Source: an uncultured Kiritimatiellota bacterium
Lineage (GTDB): Bacteria; Verrucomicrobiota; Kiritimatiellia; RFP12; DVOR01
Reading direction: 5' to 3'
DNA length: 64,000 bases
NCBI GenBank assembly: GCA_944389585.1
Contig: CALXMW010000002.1
Coordinates: forward strand, 1 to 64,000
Part shown: positions 8,552 to 15,663 of the stretch, piece by piece
Layout: each line of letters begins with the position of its first letter
How positions within the stretch are numbered: the stretch's first letter is position 1
Position numbers and translations under genes: made by a program
Notes under the pieces: generated by a model
What the model was told of the DNA's origin: nothing
Database searches by the model: none
What the model saw: only the letters and a program-made list of their open reading frames with translations

Positions 8552-9050
8552 AGATCACGGAGGACACAGAGGACACACGGGGGAACACAGAGACGCACGA
8601 CGCAAGGGAAATCACAAAGGGCACAAAGGGCACAAAGGGGAAAGGAAATAGGAAAGGGGAGAGGAGGGGCAAGGGGCGCCGCCCCTTGGACCCCGGCAGG
8701 GGGAAGCTCCCCCTGCACCCGCGGCACGTCCGCCGGACGTGCCAGCGCCCGCCCAGCGGGCGATGGACGGAGATGGGCAGAAGGGAGAACGGCTGGGGCG
8801 TTGCCCGTCCCAGGTGTCCGTCCCAGATGTCCCAGTGGTCTCAGTGGTCCCAGCCTGCGCCGCCGGGTCTGCCGCGCTTGGACTTCTGGGACGACTGGGA
8901 CTGACTAGGACGGTTTTGCCCGTCGCCCCGTCAGGGGCGTGCTTCATGTCCCGGTTTCCTCTTTGTGTCCTTTGTGGTTCTTTGTTTCTTTGTGGTAGCC
9001 CGCGCAGCGAAGGCCCGTCGCCCCGGCAGGGGCGCGCTGTTTTCTGTTCG
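8552..9050 (+). repeat. Intergenic composite repeat block B
   Basis: A gene-free stretch between the PEP-CTERM gene and the 3' end of the fused dehydratase gene. It is very similar to block A: AGATCAC with CACAGAGGA/CACAAAGGA arrays (8552-8640), the three-hairpin GC module (8668-8743), a GCGGGC palindrome, CCCAGT-rich inverted repeats (8806-8905), a CGCCCCGTCAGGGGCG-like palindrome, and inverted TTTGTGTCC segments near 8962-8995. It starts just after the preceding terminator. Confidence 0.82.
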
Positions 9051-9054
9051 CTGT

Positions 9055-10989
9055 TTAGGCTTTTCGGGCCATGCCGGCTTGGCGGGCGTAGTTGAAGAGG
9101 CCGCCTGCGGCGATGACGGGGGCGACGGCGTCGGCGGCGGCGAGGGGGAAGGTCTTGCCGTCGGCGAGGCGGGTGAGGGTGCCGGCGGCGAGGTCAAGGG
9201 TGGCTTCGTCGCCGGTCTTGAACTCGGCGGTGAGGGGTTGGGGGGTTTCGAGGGGGAAGACTTCGCCGGAGGCGACGGCGTTTCGGAAGTAGATGCGGGC
9301 GTAGCTTTCGGCGACGACGGCTTTGCAGCCTGCGGCGCCGATGGCGATGGGGGCGTGTTCGCGGGAGGAGCCGCAGCCGAAGTTCTTGCCGGCGATGAGG
9401 ATGGCGTAGGGGGTGGTGCCGTCGGGGTTGGAGGAGAAGGTGGGGTAGGTGTCGGGGAGGCCGGCGAGGGCGTGGGAGCCGAGTTTGCGGTATTCCTCGG
9501 GGATGGTGGGGACGAGGTTGAGGTACATGGTGGGGATGATGAGGTCGGTGTCGATGTTGTCGCCCAGGACGTAGACTTTGCCGGTGACCTTGAAGTCGGA
9601 GACGGGTTTGGCGTGGGCGGCTGGGGGGATGGCGTTGGGGTGGCCGTCTTGTTTGGCGGGGGGGGTGCGGGGGGGCTCGGGGCGGTCGAGGCCGAGGATG
9701 GCCCAGGGGCTTTCGATGTGGCCGGCGATGGCGGTGGCGGCGGCGGTGGCGGGGGAGGCGAGGTAGATGGGGGCGTCTTTGGAGCCCATGCGGCCGATGA
9801 AGTTGCGGTTGGTGGTGGAGACGACGACCTCGGTGCCTTTGGTGCGGGCGTAGGTGTCGACGGGGCCGCCGAGGCAGGCGCCGCAGCTGGGGCGTTGGAT
9901 GGGCTCGCAGCCGGCGTTGACGAAGATCTGCTCGAGGGTCTGGCCGTCGATGGTGAGGGTGGTGAGGTCGTGCATGACCTGGCAGGTGGCGGGGACGAGG
10001 CAGGTGCGGACGGCGACTTTGCGGCCTTTGAGGATTTTGGCGGCCCAGAGGAAGTCTTCGGTTTTGCCGCCGGTGCAGGAGCCGATGTAGACTTGGTCGA
10101 CCTTGACGTCGCGGCAGGCGGAGGCGGGGGCGTAGTTTTCAGGGAGGTGGGGTTTGGCGACGCAGGGGACGAAGGTGGAGACGTCGTAGGTGTAGGTGGC
10201 GAGGACGGGGGCGTCGGGGTCGCCGTCGAGGAGCGCGATGTCCTGCTCGCCGGTGTGGGCGCGGACGTAGTCGAGGGTTTTGGCGTCCGGGGGGACGATG
10301 CCGCTTTTGGCGCCGGCCTCGACGGCCATGTTGCAGAGGGTCATGCGTTCCTCGACGCTCATCTCGTCGATGGCCTGGCCGCGGAACTCCATGGCGCAGT
10401 AGGTGGCGCCGTCGACGCCGATGTCGCCGATGATGCGCAGGATGACGTCTTTGGCGGTGACGTAGGGGGGGAGGTGGCCGTTGAGGACGAAGCGGAGGGT
10501 GTGGGGGACTTTGATGAGGAGCTTGCCGGTGCCCATGACGAAGCCGGCGTCGGTGTTGCCGATACCGGTGGCGAAGGCGCCGAGGGCGCCGTGGGTGCAG
10601 GTGTGCGAGTCGGTGCCGAAGATGACCATGCCGGGGCGGACGTGGCCTTTTTCGGGGAGGCCGACGTGGCAGACGCCGACGTAGCCGGGGGTGCCGGGGT
10701 CGTAGAAGTGGGGGAGGCCCTGTTCTTTGACGAAGGCGCGGTCGATGTCGATGTTGCGGTGGGCCTTTTCGTCTTTGGTGTGGATGTAGTGGTCGGGCAT
10801 GATGACGATGCCGTCTTTGGAGAAGACCTTGGCGTCGTCGCCGAACTCGCGCTTGAAGACGCCGATGGTGCCGGGGCCGCAGACGTCGTGGGTGAGGAGG
10901 ACGTCGGCCTTGACCCAGACGGATTCGCCGGGGGCGACGGTGGCTTTGCCCGCGGCGCGGGCGAGGATTTTCTCGGTGATGGTCATCAT
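9055..10989 (-). CDS. Fused 3-isopropylmalate dehydratase, large plus small subunit (LeuC-LeuD)
   Basis: This 644-residue aconitase-family enzyme joins both halves of a normally two-chain dehydratase, probably for 2- to 3-isopropylmalate in leucine synthesis. The LeuC-like part (1-433) carries TDSHTCTHGALGAFATGIGN near 126-145 and the three [4Fe-4S] ligands Cys305, Cys369 and Cys372 (GSCTGG, PSCGACLGG). A Pro-rich linker (about 434-465) leads to the LeuD-like part with YVLGDNIDTDLIIP and GCGSSREHAPIAIG. The ATG at 10989 follows AAGGA; a weak -10 TACAAT lies at 11020-11025. Homoaconitase or another 2-hydroxyacid substrate cannot be excluded, and no other leu gene is nearby. Confidence 0.9.
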   Translation of the reverse strand: MMTITEKILARAAGKATVAPGESVWVKADVLLTHDVCGPGTIGVFKREFGDDAKVFSKDGIVIMPDHYIHTKDEKAHRNIDIDRAFVKEQGLPHFYDPGTPGYVGVCHVGLPEKGHVRPGMVIFGTDSHTCTHGALGAFATGIGNTDAGFVMGTGKLLIKVPHTLRFVLNGHLPPYVTAKDVILRIIGDIGVDGATYCAMEFRGQAIDEMSVEERMTLCNMAVEAGAKSGIVPPDAKTLDYVRAHTGEQDIALLDGDPDAPVLATYTYDVSTFVPCVAKPHLPENYAPASACRDVKVDQVYIGSCTGGKTEDFLWAAKILKGRKVAVRTCLVPATCQVMHDLTTLTIDGQTLEQIFVNAGCEPIQRPSCGACLGGPVDTYARTKGTEVVVSTTNRNFIGRMGSKDAPIYLASPATAAATAIAGHIESPWAILGLDRPEPPRTPPAKQDGHPNAIPPAAHAKPVSDFKVTGKVYVLGDNIDTDLIIPTMYLNLVPTIPEEYRKLGSHALAGLPDTYPTFSSNPDGTTPYAILIAGKNFGCGSSREHAPIAIGAAGCKAVVAESYARIYFRNAVASGEVFPLETPQPLTAEFKTGDEATLDLAAGTLTRLADGKTFPLAAADAVAPVIAAGGLFNYARQAGMARKA

Positions 10990-11074
10990 GGCGGGTTCCT
11001 TCTCAAAAGCGTTTCTGGCATTGTACCACATCCGCGGCGGTTTGGTGGCGCCCCGCCGCCGGACTTCCCCCACC

Positions 11075-11106
11075 CTCCCAAGCCTCCAAACCTCCAAACT
11101 TCCAAA
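11075..11106 (-). repeat. Short TTGGAGG-type repeat
   Basis: On the minus strand this is a run of degenerate TTTGGAGG/TTTGGAAG units, of the same type as the longer array at 43667-43760 and a short one near 26190-26223 inside block D. It abuts the terminator of the TPR gene. Confidence 0.7.
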
Positions 11107-11131
11107 AAAAGGCCGCCCGTTCGGGCGGCTT
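11104..11131 (-). terminator. Intrinsic terminator after the TPR gene
   Basis: On the minus strand a perfect eight-pair GC stem, GCCGCCCG/CGGGCGGC, is followed by seven T. It lies 4 bp after the stop codon of the TPR gene. Confidence 0.92.
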
Positions 11132-11135
11132 GGGG

Positions 11136-12536
11136 TCAGCCTTTCTTGGCGGCGTGGAGGCGTTGCATCCGTTCGCCGATGTCTTGGAAGCCGATGTCGG
11201 CGGCGTAGACATCTTTGTAGTAGTCGAAGGCTTTGTCGAGGTCGCCGGCTTCCTCGGCGATTTGGCCGAGGGTGTAGACGACGCGCTTTTTGAGGTCGTC
11301 CATGGTGGGGAGCTGGCTGTTGGCGGCGTCGAGCTGCATGACGGCCATGTCGGGCTGGCCTTTGGCCTTGAAGCAGCAGGCGAGGTGGTAGAGGGCCTCG
11401 AGGCGGTGCTTGGGGCTTTTTTGGGCGAGCTGGAACTGCTGGATGGCGTCGTCGTAGGCCTCGTTGTCGTAGTACATGACGCCGAGGTCGTAGCGCAGGC
11501 CCAGGTCGTTGGGGTAGGCCTCGACGCGGCGGAGGAGGTCGTCGAAGGCGAATTGGGCCTTCTCGACCTCTTTGTCGTAGGCCTCGTCGTCCTTGCCCTG
11601 GGCTTTGAGGGCCTCGATCTCGGCCTCGTAGGCCTTGATTTTGGTGTCGGCCCAGTTGCGGTCGAGCTCGGGGTCGGAGGGGTTGATTTTCTTGGCGGCG
11701 GCGAAGGTGTCGAGGGCCTCGTCGAAGCGTTTGTTTTGGATGTAGACGCGGGCGAGGGCGCGGTAGTAGTTGACGTTTTTGGGTTCTTTGGCGATTTTGG
11801 CCTTGGCCTCGGCGATGACGGCCTCGGCGTCGTCGCCGGTGACCTGGGCCTTGGCCTCGCGGTCGAGCTTGGCGGCGAGTTCCTTGTCTCGGATGAGGGC
11901 CTGGAAGCCGCCGCGTTTGCCGGCGTTCTCCTCCCAGCCGCCGGCGGTCATGGTGTCGCGGGCCATGGCGTCTTTGAGGAGTTTCTGGATGGTGAGGTCG
12001 GAGGGCTTGGCCTGGGCGGCCTTCTGGAAGCAGTCGCGGGCGCGGCCGTAGACGCCGGCCTGCATGTAGGTTTTGCCGAGGCGGAGCATGAGATCCATGT
12101 CGTTGGGGCAGGAGGAGGAGAGGGCCTCCATGGCCGAGAGCATGGCCTCGGGGTGGTTGGTGCGCTGGGCGATGTCGAAGTAGAGCTCGTTGAGCTTGGG
12201 GGAGAGAGGGTTGGCGTCGAGGGCCTCCTCGGCGAGGGCGAGGGCCTCCTCTGTCTGGCCTTTCTTGATGAGGGCCTGGGCCTTGGAGAGCTTCACCTGA
12301 GCGCCCATCTCGGCGAAGGCCGCGCCCAGGCCGCCCTTCTTCTTGGCGGCGAAGAGGCGCACGCGCGTCTCGTGGAACTGCCGCCGGACGCTCTCGTCGT
12401 AGGGGTTGAGCGCCAAGGCTTGGCGACAGAGCGAGAGAGCCACGTCCAACGCGCCGCGCTCGGCCGCCTGCGTCGCCTTCGCCTGGAAGTTCTGGGCCTT
12501 GATCTTCTTCTGCAAATCAGCCATGCTCTCTGCCAT
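11136..12536 (-). CDS. Tetratricopeptide-repeat protein
   Basis: The 466-residue product has no signal peptide or membrane segment and is built from helical TPR-type pairs. Clear units include AAERGALDVALSLCRQALALNP, ALIKKGQTEEALALAEEALDANP, VYIQNKRFDEALDTFAAAKKINP-type and YYDNEAYDDAIQQFQLAQKSP-type segments, with a Lys-rich linker near residues 75-85. It is probably a cytoplasmic protein-interaction scaffold; the partner is unknown. It has its own promoter (12568-12596) and terminator, so it is a one-gene unit. The alternative start at Met5 is equally possible. Confidence 0.85.
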   Translation of the reverse strand: MAESMADLQKKIKAQNFQAKATQAAERGALDVALSLCRQALALNPYDESVRRQFHETRVRLFAAKKKGGLGAAFAEMGAQVKLSKAQALIKKGQTEEALALAEEALDANPLSPKLNELYFDIAQRTNHPEAMLSAMEALSSSCPNDMDLMLRLGKTYMQAGVYGRARDCFQKAAQAKPSDLTIQKLLKDAMARDTMTAGGWEENAGKRGGFQALIRDKELAAKLDREAKAQVTGDDAEAVIAEAKAKIAKEPKNVNYYRALARVYIQNKRFDEALDTFAAAKKINPSDPELDRNWADTKIKAYEAEIEALKAQGKDDEAYDKEVEKAQFAFDDLLRRVEAYPNDLGLRYDLGVMYYDNEAYDDAIQQFQLAQKSPKHRLEALYHLACCFKAKGQPDMAVMQLDAANSQLPTMDDLKKRVVYTLGQIAEEAGDLDKAFDYYKDVYAADIGFQDIGERMQRLHAAKKG

Positions 12537-12567
12537 CGATGGCTCCTTTCAGTATGCTTACGGAAGC

Positions 12568-12596
12568 ATTATGCCAAACGCCCGCGCAAATGACAA
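12568..12596 (-). promoter_or_regulatory. Sigma-70-type promoter for the TPR gene
   Basis: On the minus strand, TTGTCA (12591-12596) and CATAAT (12568-12573) are 17 bp apart, about 32 bases before the ATG. It sits directly behind the azlD stop codon. Confidence 0.7.
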
Positions 12597-12597
12597 A

Positions 12598-12903
12598 TCA
12601 CAGCCACCGCTCCGCCAGCCAGACGGCCAGCGACCCGGCCGCCGCGCAGAGCAGCAGGCCCCGCCCGCGGTAGGCCAACAGCCCCGCCGCCGCCAGCCCC
12701 GCCGCGCCCGAGGCCAGGTGCGGGGTGACGAAAAGGGCCGCCGGGAGGGTCATGGCGGTGAGGGTGGCGTAGGGGACGTAGTAAAGAAAGGAGCGGAAGC
12801 GGACGTTCCGGATCTCGCGCCGGAGGAGCACGAGAGGGAAGAGGCGGATGGCGTAGGTGACCAGAGCCATGACGGCGATGTAAAGCCAGACGCGCTCAGT
12901 CAC
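12598..12903 (-). CDS. azlD: Branched-chain amino acid exporter subunit AzlD
   Basis: This 101-residue hydrophobic protein has about four membrane helices. It matches AzlD, the small partner of AzlC in export of branched-chain amino acids or their analogues. Family features include the N-terminal AVMALVTYAIRLFPLVLL and the central YYVPYATLTAMTLPA segments. It overlaps azlC by 8 bp, as is usual for the pair. Confidence 0.9.
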   Translation of the reverse strand: MTERVWLYIAVMALVTYAIRLFPLVLLRREIRNVRFRSFLYYVPYATLTAMTLPAALFVTPHLASGAAGLAAAGLLAYRGRGLLLCAAAGSLAVWLAERWL

Positions 12904-13615
12904 GGGGGGCCCCCTTCTCCTTGAGCGGGCAGAGCCAGGCGGCGGCCCCGGCGACGAGCAGGGTGACGATCACCACGCGCATCCCCTCGCCGAGGGCCGC
13001 CGTCCAAGGGGCGAAGGCCAGCGCCGCGGAAAGGACGGCCGCGGCCAGCGAGACCAGCAAAACGCGGCGGTCGGCCTTGGCCGCGGGGATGACGATGGCC
13101 ACGAACATCGCGAAGAGCGCCATGGCAAGGGCCTGGGTGACGGAGGGGGGGAGCACGTCCCCGGCGATGGCCCCAAGCAGGGAGCCGCCCGCCCACCCCG
13201 GCCACGCGGCGGCGATGAGGCCGTAGGAATAGGCGGGGCGCAGGCGGCCTTTGGCGGCCAGGCTGACGCCGAAAATCTCGTCCGTCACCCCAAAGGCGAT
13301 GAGCCAGCGGTGCCAGAAGGGGACGCCCGGGGCGAGCTTCTGCGAGATGGCGCAGGACATGAGGCAGTAGCGCAGGTTGATGACCAGCTGGGTGAGGGCC
13401 ATGGCCGCGAGGGTGCCGCCGGCCTTGATGACGCCGAGGCCCGCGAACTGCCCCGCGCTGGTGAGGTTGCTGCCGGAAAGGGCGAAGGTCTGCAGGGCCG
13501 TGAGCCCGATGGCGACGGCCTGGATGCCAAAGGCGAAGGAGACGGCGAAATAGCCCGCCCCGATGGGCAGGCCGTCGCGCACGCCGCGCAGGAAAAGCAG
13601 CCCCCCGCGCCTCAT
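12896..13615 (-). CDS. azlC: Branched-chain amino acid exporter subunit AzlC
   Basis: AzlC is the large membrane subunit of the AzlCD exporter. The 239-residue product shows the family's N-terminal region (GLPIGAGYFAVSFAFGIQA), the motif INLRYCLMSCAISQKL and FGVTDEIFGVS. It follows ribF by 25 bp with no visible terminator, so the exporter genes seem attached to the nusA translation operon. That arrangement is unusual. Confidence 0.92.
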   Translation of the reverse strand: MRRGGLLFLRGVRDGLPIGAGYFAVSFAFGIQAVAIGLTALQTFALSGSNLTSAGQFAGLGVIKAGGTLAAMALTQLVINLRYCLMSCAISQKLAPGVPFWHRWLIAFGVTDEIFGVSLAAKGRLRPAYSYGLIAAAWPGWAGGSLLGAIAGDVLPPSVTQALAMALFAMFVAIVIPAAKADRRVLLVSLAAAVLSAALAFAPWTAALGEGMRVVIVTLLVAGAAAWLCPLKEKGAPRD

Positions 13616-13640
13616 GCGCGCCCCCTCTCGGCGCGGGCGC

Positions 13641-14546
13641 TCATCGGCAGGCCTCGAGGTCGGCGCGGATCTGGGCGCGCAGGGCGTCCACCGTGGGGAA
13701 CTTCCGCTCGGGGCGGAGGCGGGGCGCGTCGAAGGAAAGGGTGAGGTTCGCGCCGTAGAGATCCAGCTCCGCGCCCAGCAGATGGGCCTCGAAGAGCGGC
13801 GCGGGCTCGCCCTTGAGGCTCGGGGCCACGCCGAAGTTCACGAGCGCGGGCCAGGCGATCTCATGGAGGAGGGCCTCGGCGCGGTAGACGCCGCGCGCCA
13901 GGGGCGCCATGCGCTCGCCGCCGCGCCCCATGTAGGCCAGGTTCGCCGTGGGCACGCCGAAGGTGGGGCCGGCCAGGCCGCGCCCGCGCACGACGCGCCC
14001 GGTGAAGGCCCAGGGCCGCCCGAGCATCCCGGCGGCGGCGTCGAGCCGCCCTTCGGCCAGGGCCGCGCGGACGCGCGTGGAGGAGACGCGCGCGCCCCCC
14101 CATTGGGCGTAGGGGACGACGTGGACGTCGAAGCCGCGTGCGCGGAGGAAGTCGGGCGTGCCCTCGGCCCCCGCGCCGAAGCGCCAGTCCTCGCCGCAGA
14201 AGACCGCCGCGCCGCGCAGGGCGCGGGCGAAGGCCTCTGCGGGGAGCGCGGCGAAGGCCGCGTCGAAGGGTTGGACGACGACGCGCGCCCCGGGGGCGCA
14301 GAGGCGGAGCTGGCGGAGGATGGCCTCGCGATCCATCAGCAGCCCGGGCGCGTGGGCGGGGTCGAGAAGGGTGAGGGGCGAGCCGGCGAAGGTGAGCACC
14401 CAGGCGGGGCGCCCGGCGGCGGCGGCGAAGGCGGCCATCTCGCGCAGGAGGGCGCGGTGGCCCAGGTGGACGCCGTCGAAGGTGCCGACGGCGACGGCCG
14501 CGCCGGGAGGGAGGGCGTCCAGGGTCTCGGTGGGGGCCGGTTCCAT
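13641..14546 (-). CDS. ribF: Bifunctional riboflavin kinase / FAD synthetase
   Basis: RibF makes FMN and then FAD from riboflavin. The 301-residue protein has an N-terminal nucleotidyltransferase domain with GTFDGVHLGHRALL at about 22-35 and a C-terminal flavokinase domain with TFGVPTANLAYMG and the closing RPERKFPTVDALRAQIRADLEAC. The ATG at 14546 overlaps the truB stop by one base (TGATG). The order truB-ribF is common; rpsO, which often follows, is absent and azlC comes next. Confidence 0.96.
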   Translation of the reverse strand: MEPAPTETLDALPPGAAVAVGTFDGVHLGHRALLREMAAFAAAAGRPAWVLTFAGSPLTLLDPAHAPGLLMDREAILRQLRLCAPGARVVVQPFDAAFAALPAEAFARALRGAAVFCGEDWRFGAGAEGTPDFLRARGFDVHVVPYAQWGGARVSSTRVRAALAEGRLDAAAGMLGRPWAFTGRVVRGRGLAGPTFGVPTANLAYMGRGGERMAPLARGVYRAEALLHEIAWPALVNFGVAPSLKGEPAPLFEAHLLGAELDLYGANLTLSFDAPRLRPERKFPTVDALRAQIRADLEACR

Positions 14547-15283
14547 CAGCAGGCGCCGGAGAGGTAGGCCGAGCAGGGGATGACGCGCGCCTCGATCTCG
14601 GCGCGGGGCATCTCCAGGAGGTCGGCGAAGGGGGTGGCGCGCTCGAGCGTCACCTGGCCCGAGGCGGTGCGCCGGAGGGCGCAGAGGTGGGCGCCGCAGC
14701 CGAGGGCCGCGCCCAGGTCGTGGGCCAGGGTGCGGACGTAGGTGCCTTTGGAGCAGCGCACCTCGAAGTCGGCCTCGGCCTTCTCGGGGGCGGGGCGGAA
14801 GGCGGTGAGCTTGAAGGCGTAGACGTGGACGAAGCGCTCCTCGCGCTCGCATTCCTCGCCGCGGACGGCAAGCTTGTAGAGCGGCTGGCCGGCGATCTTG
14901 ACGGCGGAGTACATGGGCGGCTTCTGGAAGAGGTCGCCGAGGAAGTCCTTGGCGATGGCGACCTCGACGGCGGCCTGCGTGAGGCCTTCGGTGGGGGCCT
15001 GGGAGACGACGTCGCCGAGGCGGTCCTGGGTGGTGGTGGCGACGCCGAAGCGGATGGTGCCGCGGTAGGTCTTGTCGCCGCCCATGACGCGGTCGGAGAT
15101 CTTGGTGCCTTTGCCCAGGAGGATGAGGAGCAGCCCGGTGGCGTCGGGGTCGAGGGTGCCGCCGTGGCCGACCTTGGCGAAGCCGAACTTGCGCCGGAGG
15201 GTGGTGACGACGACGTGCGAGGGCATCCCCGCGGGCTTGTCCACGGGGAGGATGCCGTCGGGATCCGGGAAGACGTCCTTCAC
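14546..15283 (-). CDS. truB: tRNA pseudouridine(55) synthase
   Basis: TruB isomerises U55 in the T-loop of tRNAs. The 245-residue product has the family start GILPVDKPAGMPSH and the catalytic motif GHGGTLDPDATGLL, with the nucleophile Asp45. The conserved KTYRGTIRFGVATTTQD and CSKGTYVRTLAHDLG stretches follow. Translation most likely starts at a GTG (15283) that overlaps the rbfA stop in GTGA; no ATG is better placed. Confidence 0.95.
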   Translation of the reverse strand: MKDVFPDPDGILPVDKPAGMPSHVVVTTLRRKFGFAKVGHGGTLDPDATGLLLILLGKGTKISDRVMGGDKTYRGTIRFGVATTTQDRLGDVVSQAPTEGLTQAAVEVAIAKDFLGDLFQKPPMYSAVKIAGQPLYKLAVRGEECEREERFVHVYAFKLTAFRPAPEKAEADFEVRCSKGTYVRTLAHDLGAALGCGAHLCALRRTASGQVTLERATPFADLLEMPRAEIEARVIPCSAYLSGAC

Positions 15284-15654
15284 GGGGTCGGGCCTCCCTC
15301 GTCGGCGGGCGGGGGCAGGTGGTTGAGGATGTCGAGCACGCGGTCGCCCTTGGCGATGCCGACGTCGAGGCGGAAGCGGAGGTGGGGGGTGAAGCGGAGG
15401 GTGAGGTTGCGGTTGATGAGCGCCTGGATCTCCTTGGCGTGCTTGGAAAGGCGCCGGAGGTACTTGGGGTGCTCGGCGGCGTCGCGGATGGAGACCCAGA
15501 CGGTGGCGGTGCGCAGGTTCGGCGCGCACTCGACCTTGGTCACCGTGACGCCGGCGATGTCGATCTCCGCGTCCGATTGCAGCACGCGGTAGAGGTCGTC
15601 GGCGACCTCGCGCAGCAACAGGGCGTTCACGCGCTCCAGGCGGTTGACGGGCAT
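15280..15654 (-). CDS. rbfA: 30S ribosome-binding factor A
   Basis: RbfA assists late 30S maturation at the 16S 5' end. The 124-residue product has the family features RVNALLLREVADDL, AGVTVTKVECAPNLRTATVWVS and the C-terminal LRFTPHLRFRLDVGI. It lies between infB (9-bp gap) and truB (4-bp overlap), the standard place. Confidence 0.95.
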   Translation of the reverse strand: MPVNRLERVNALLLREVADDLYRVLQSDAEIDIAGVTVTKVECAPNLRTATVWVSIRDAAEHPKYLRRLSKHAKEIQALINRNLTLRFTPHLRFRLDVGIAKGDRVLDILNHLPPPADEGGPTP

Positions 15655-15663
15655 GGGGCCTCC

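Noticed and set aside
9658..9665. Eight-base homopolymer in the fused dehydratase as a phase-variation site
   Set aside because: The frame is intact through it, it lies in a Pro-rich linker of a metabolic enzyme, and runs of seven to eight are common in such GC-rich sequence.
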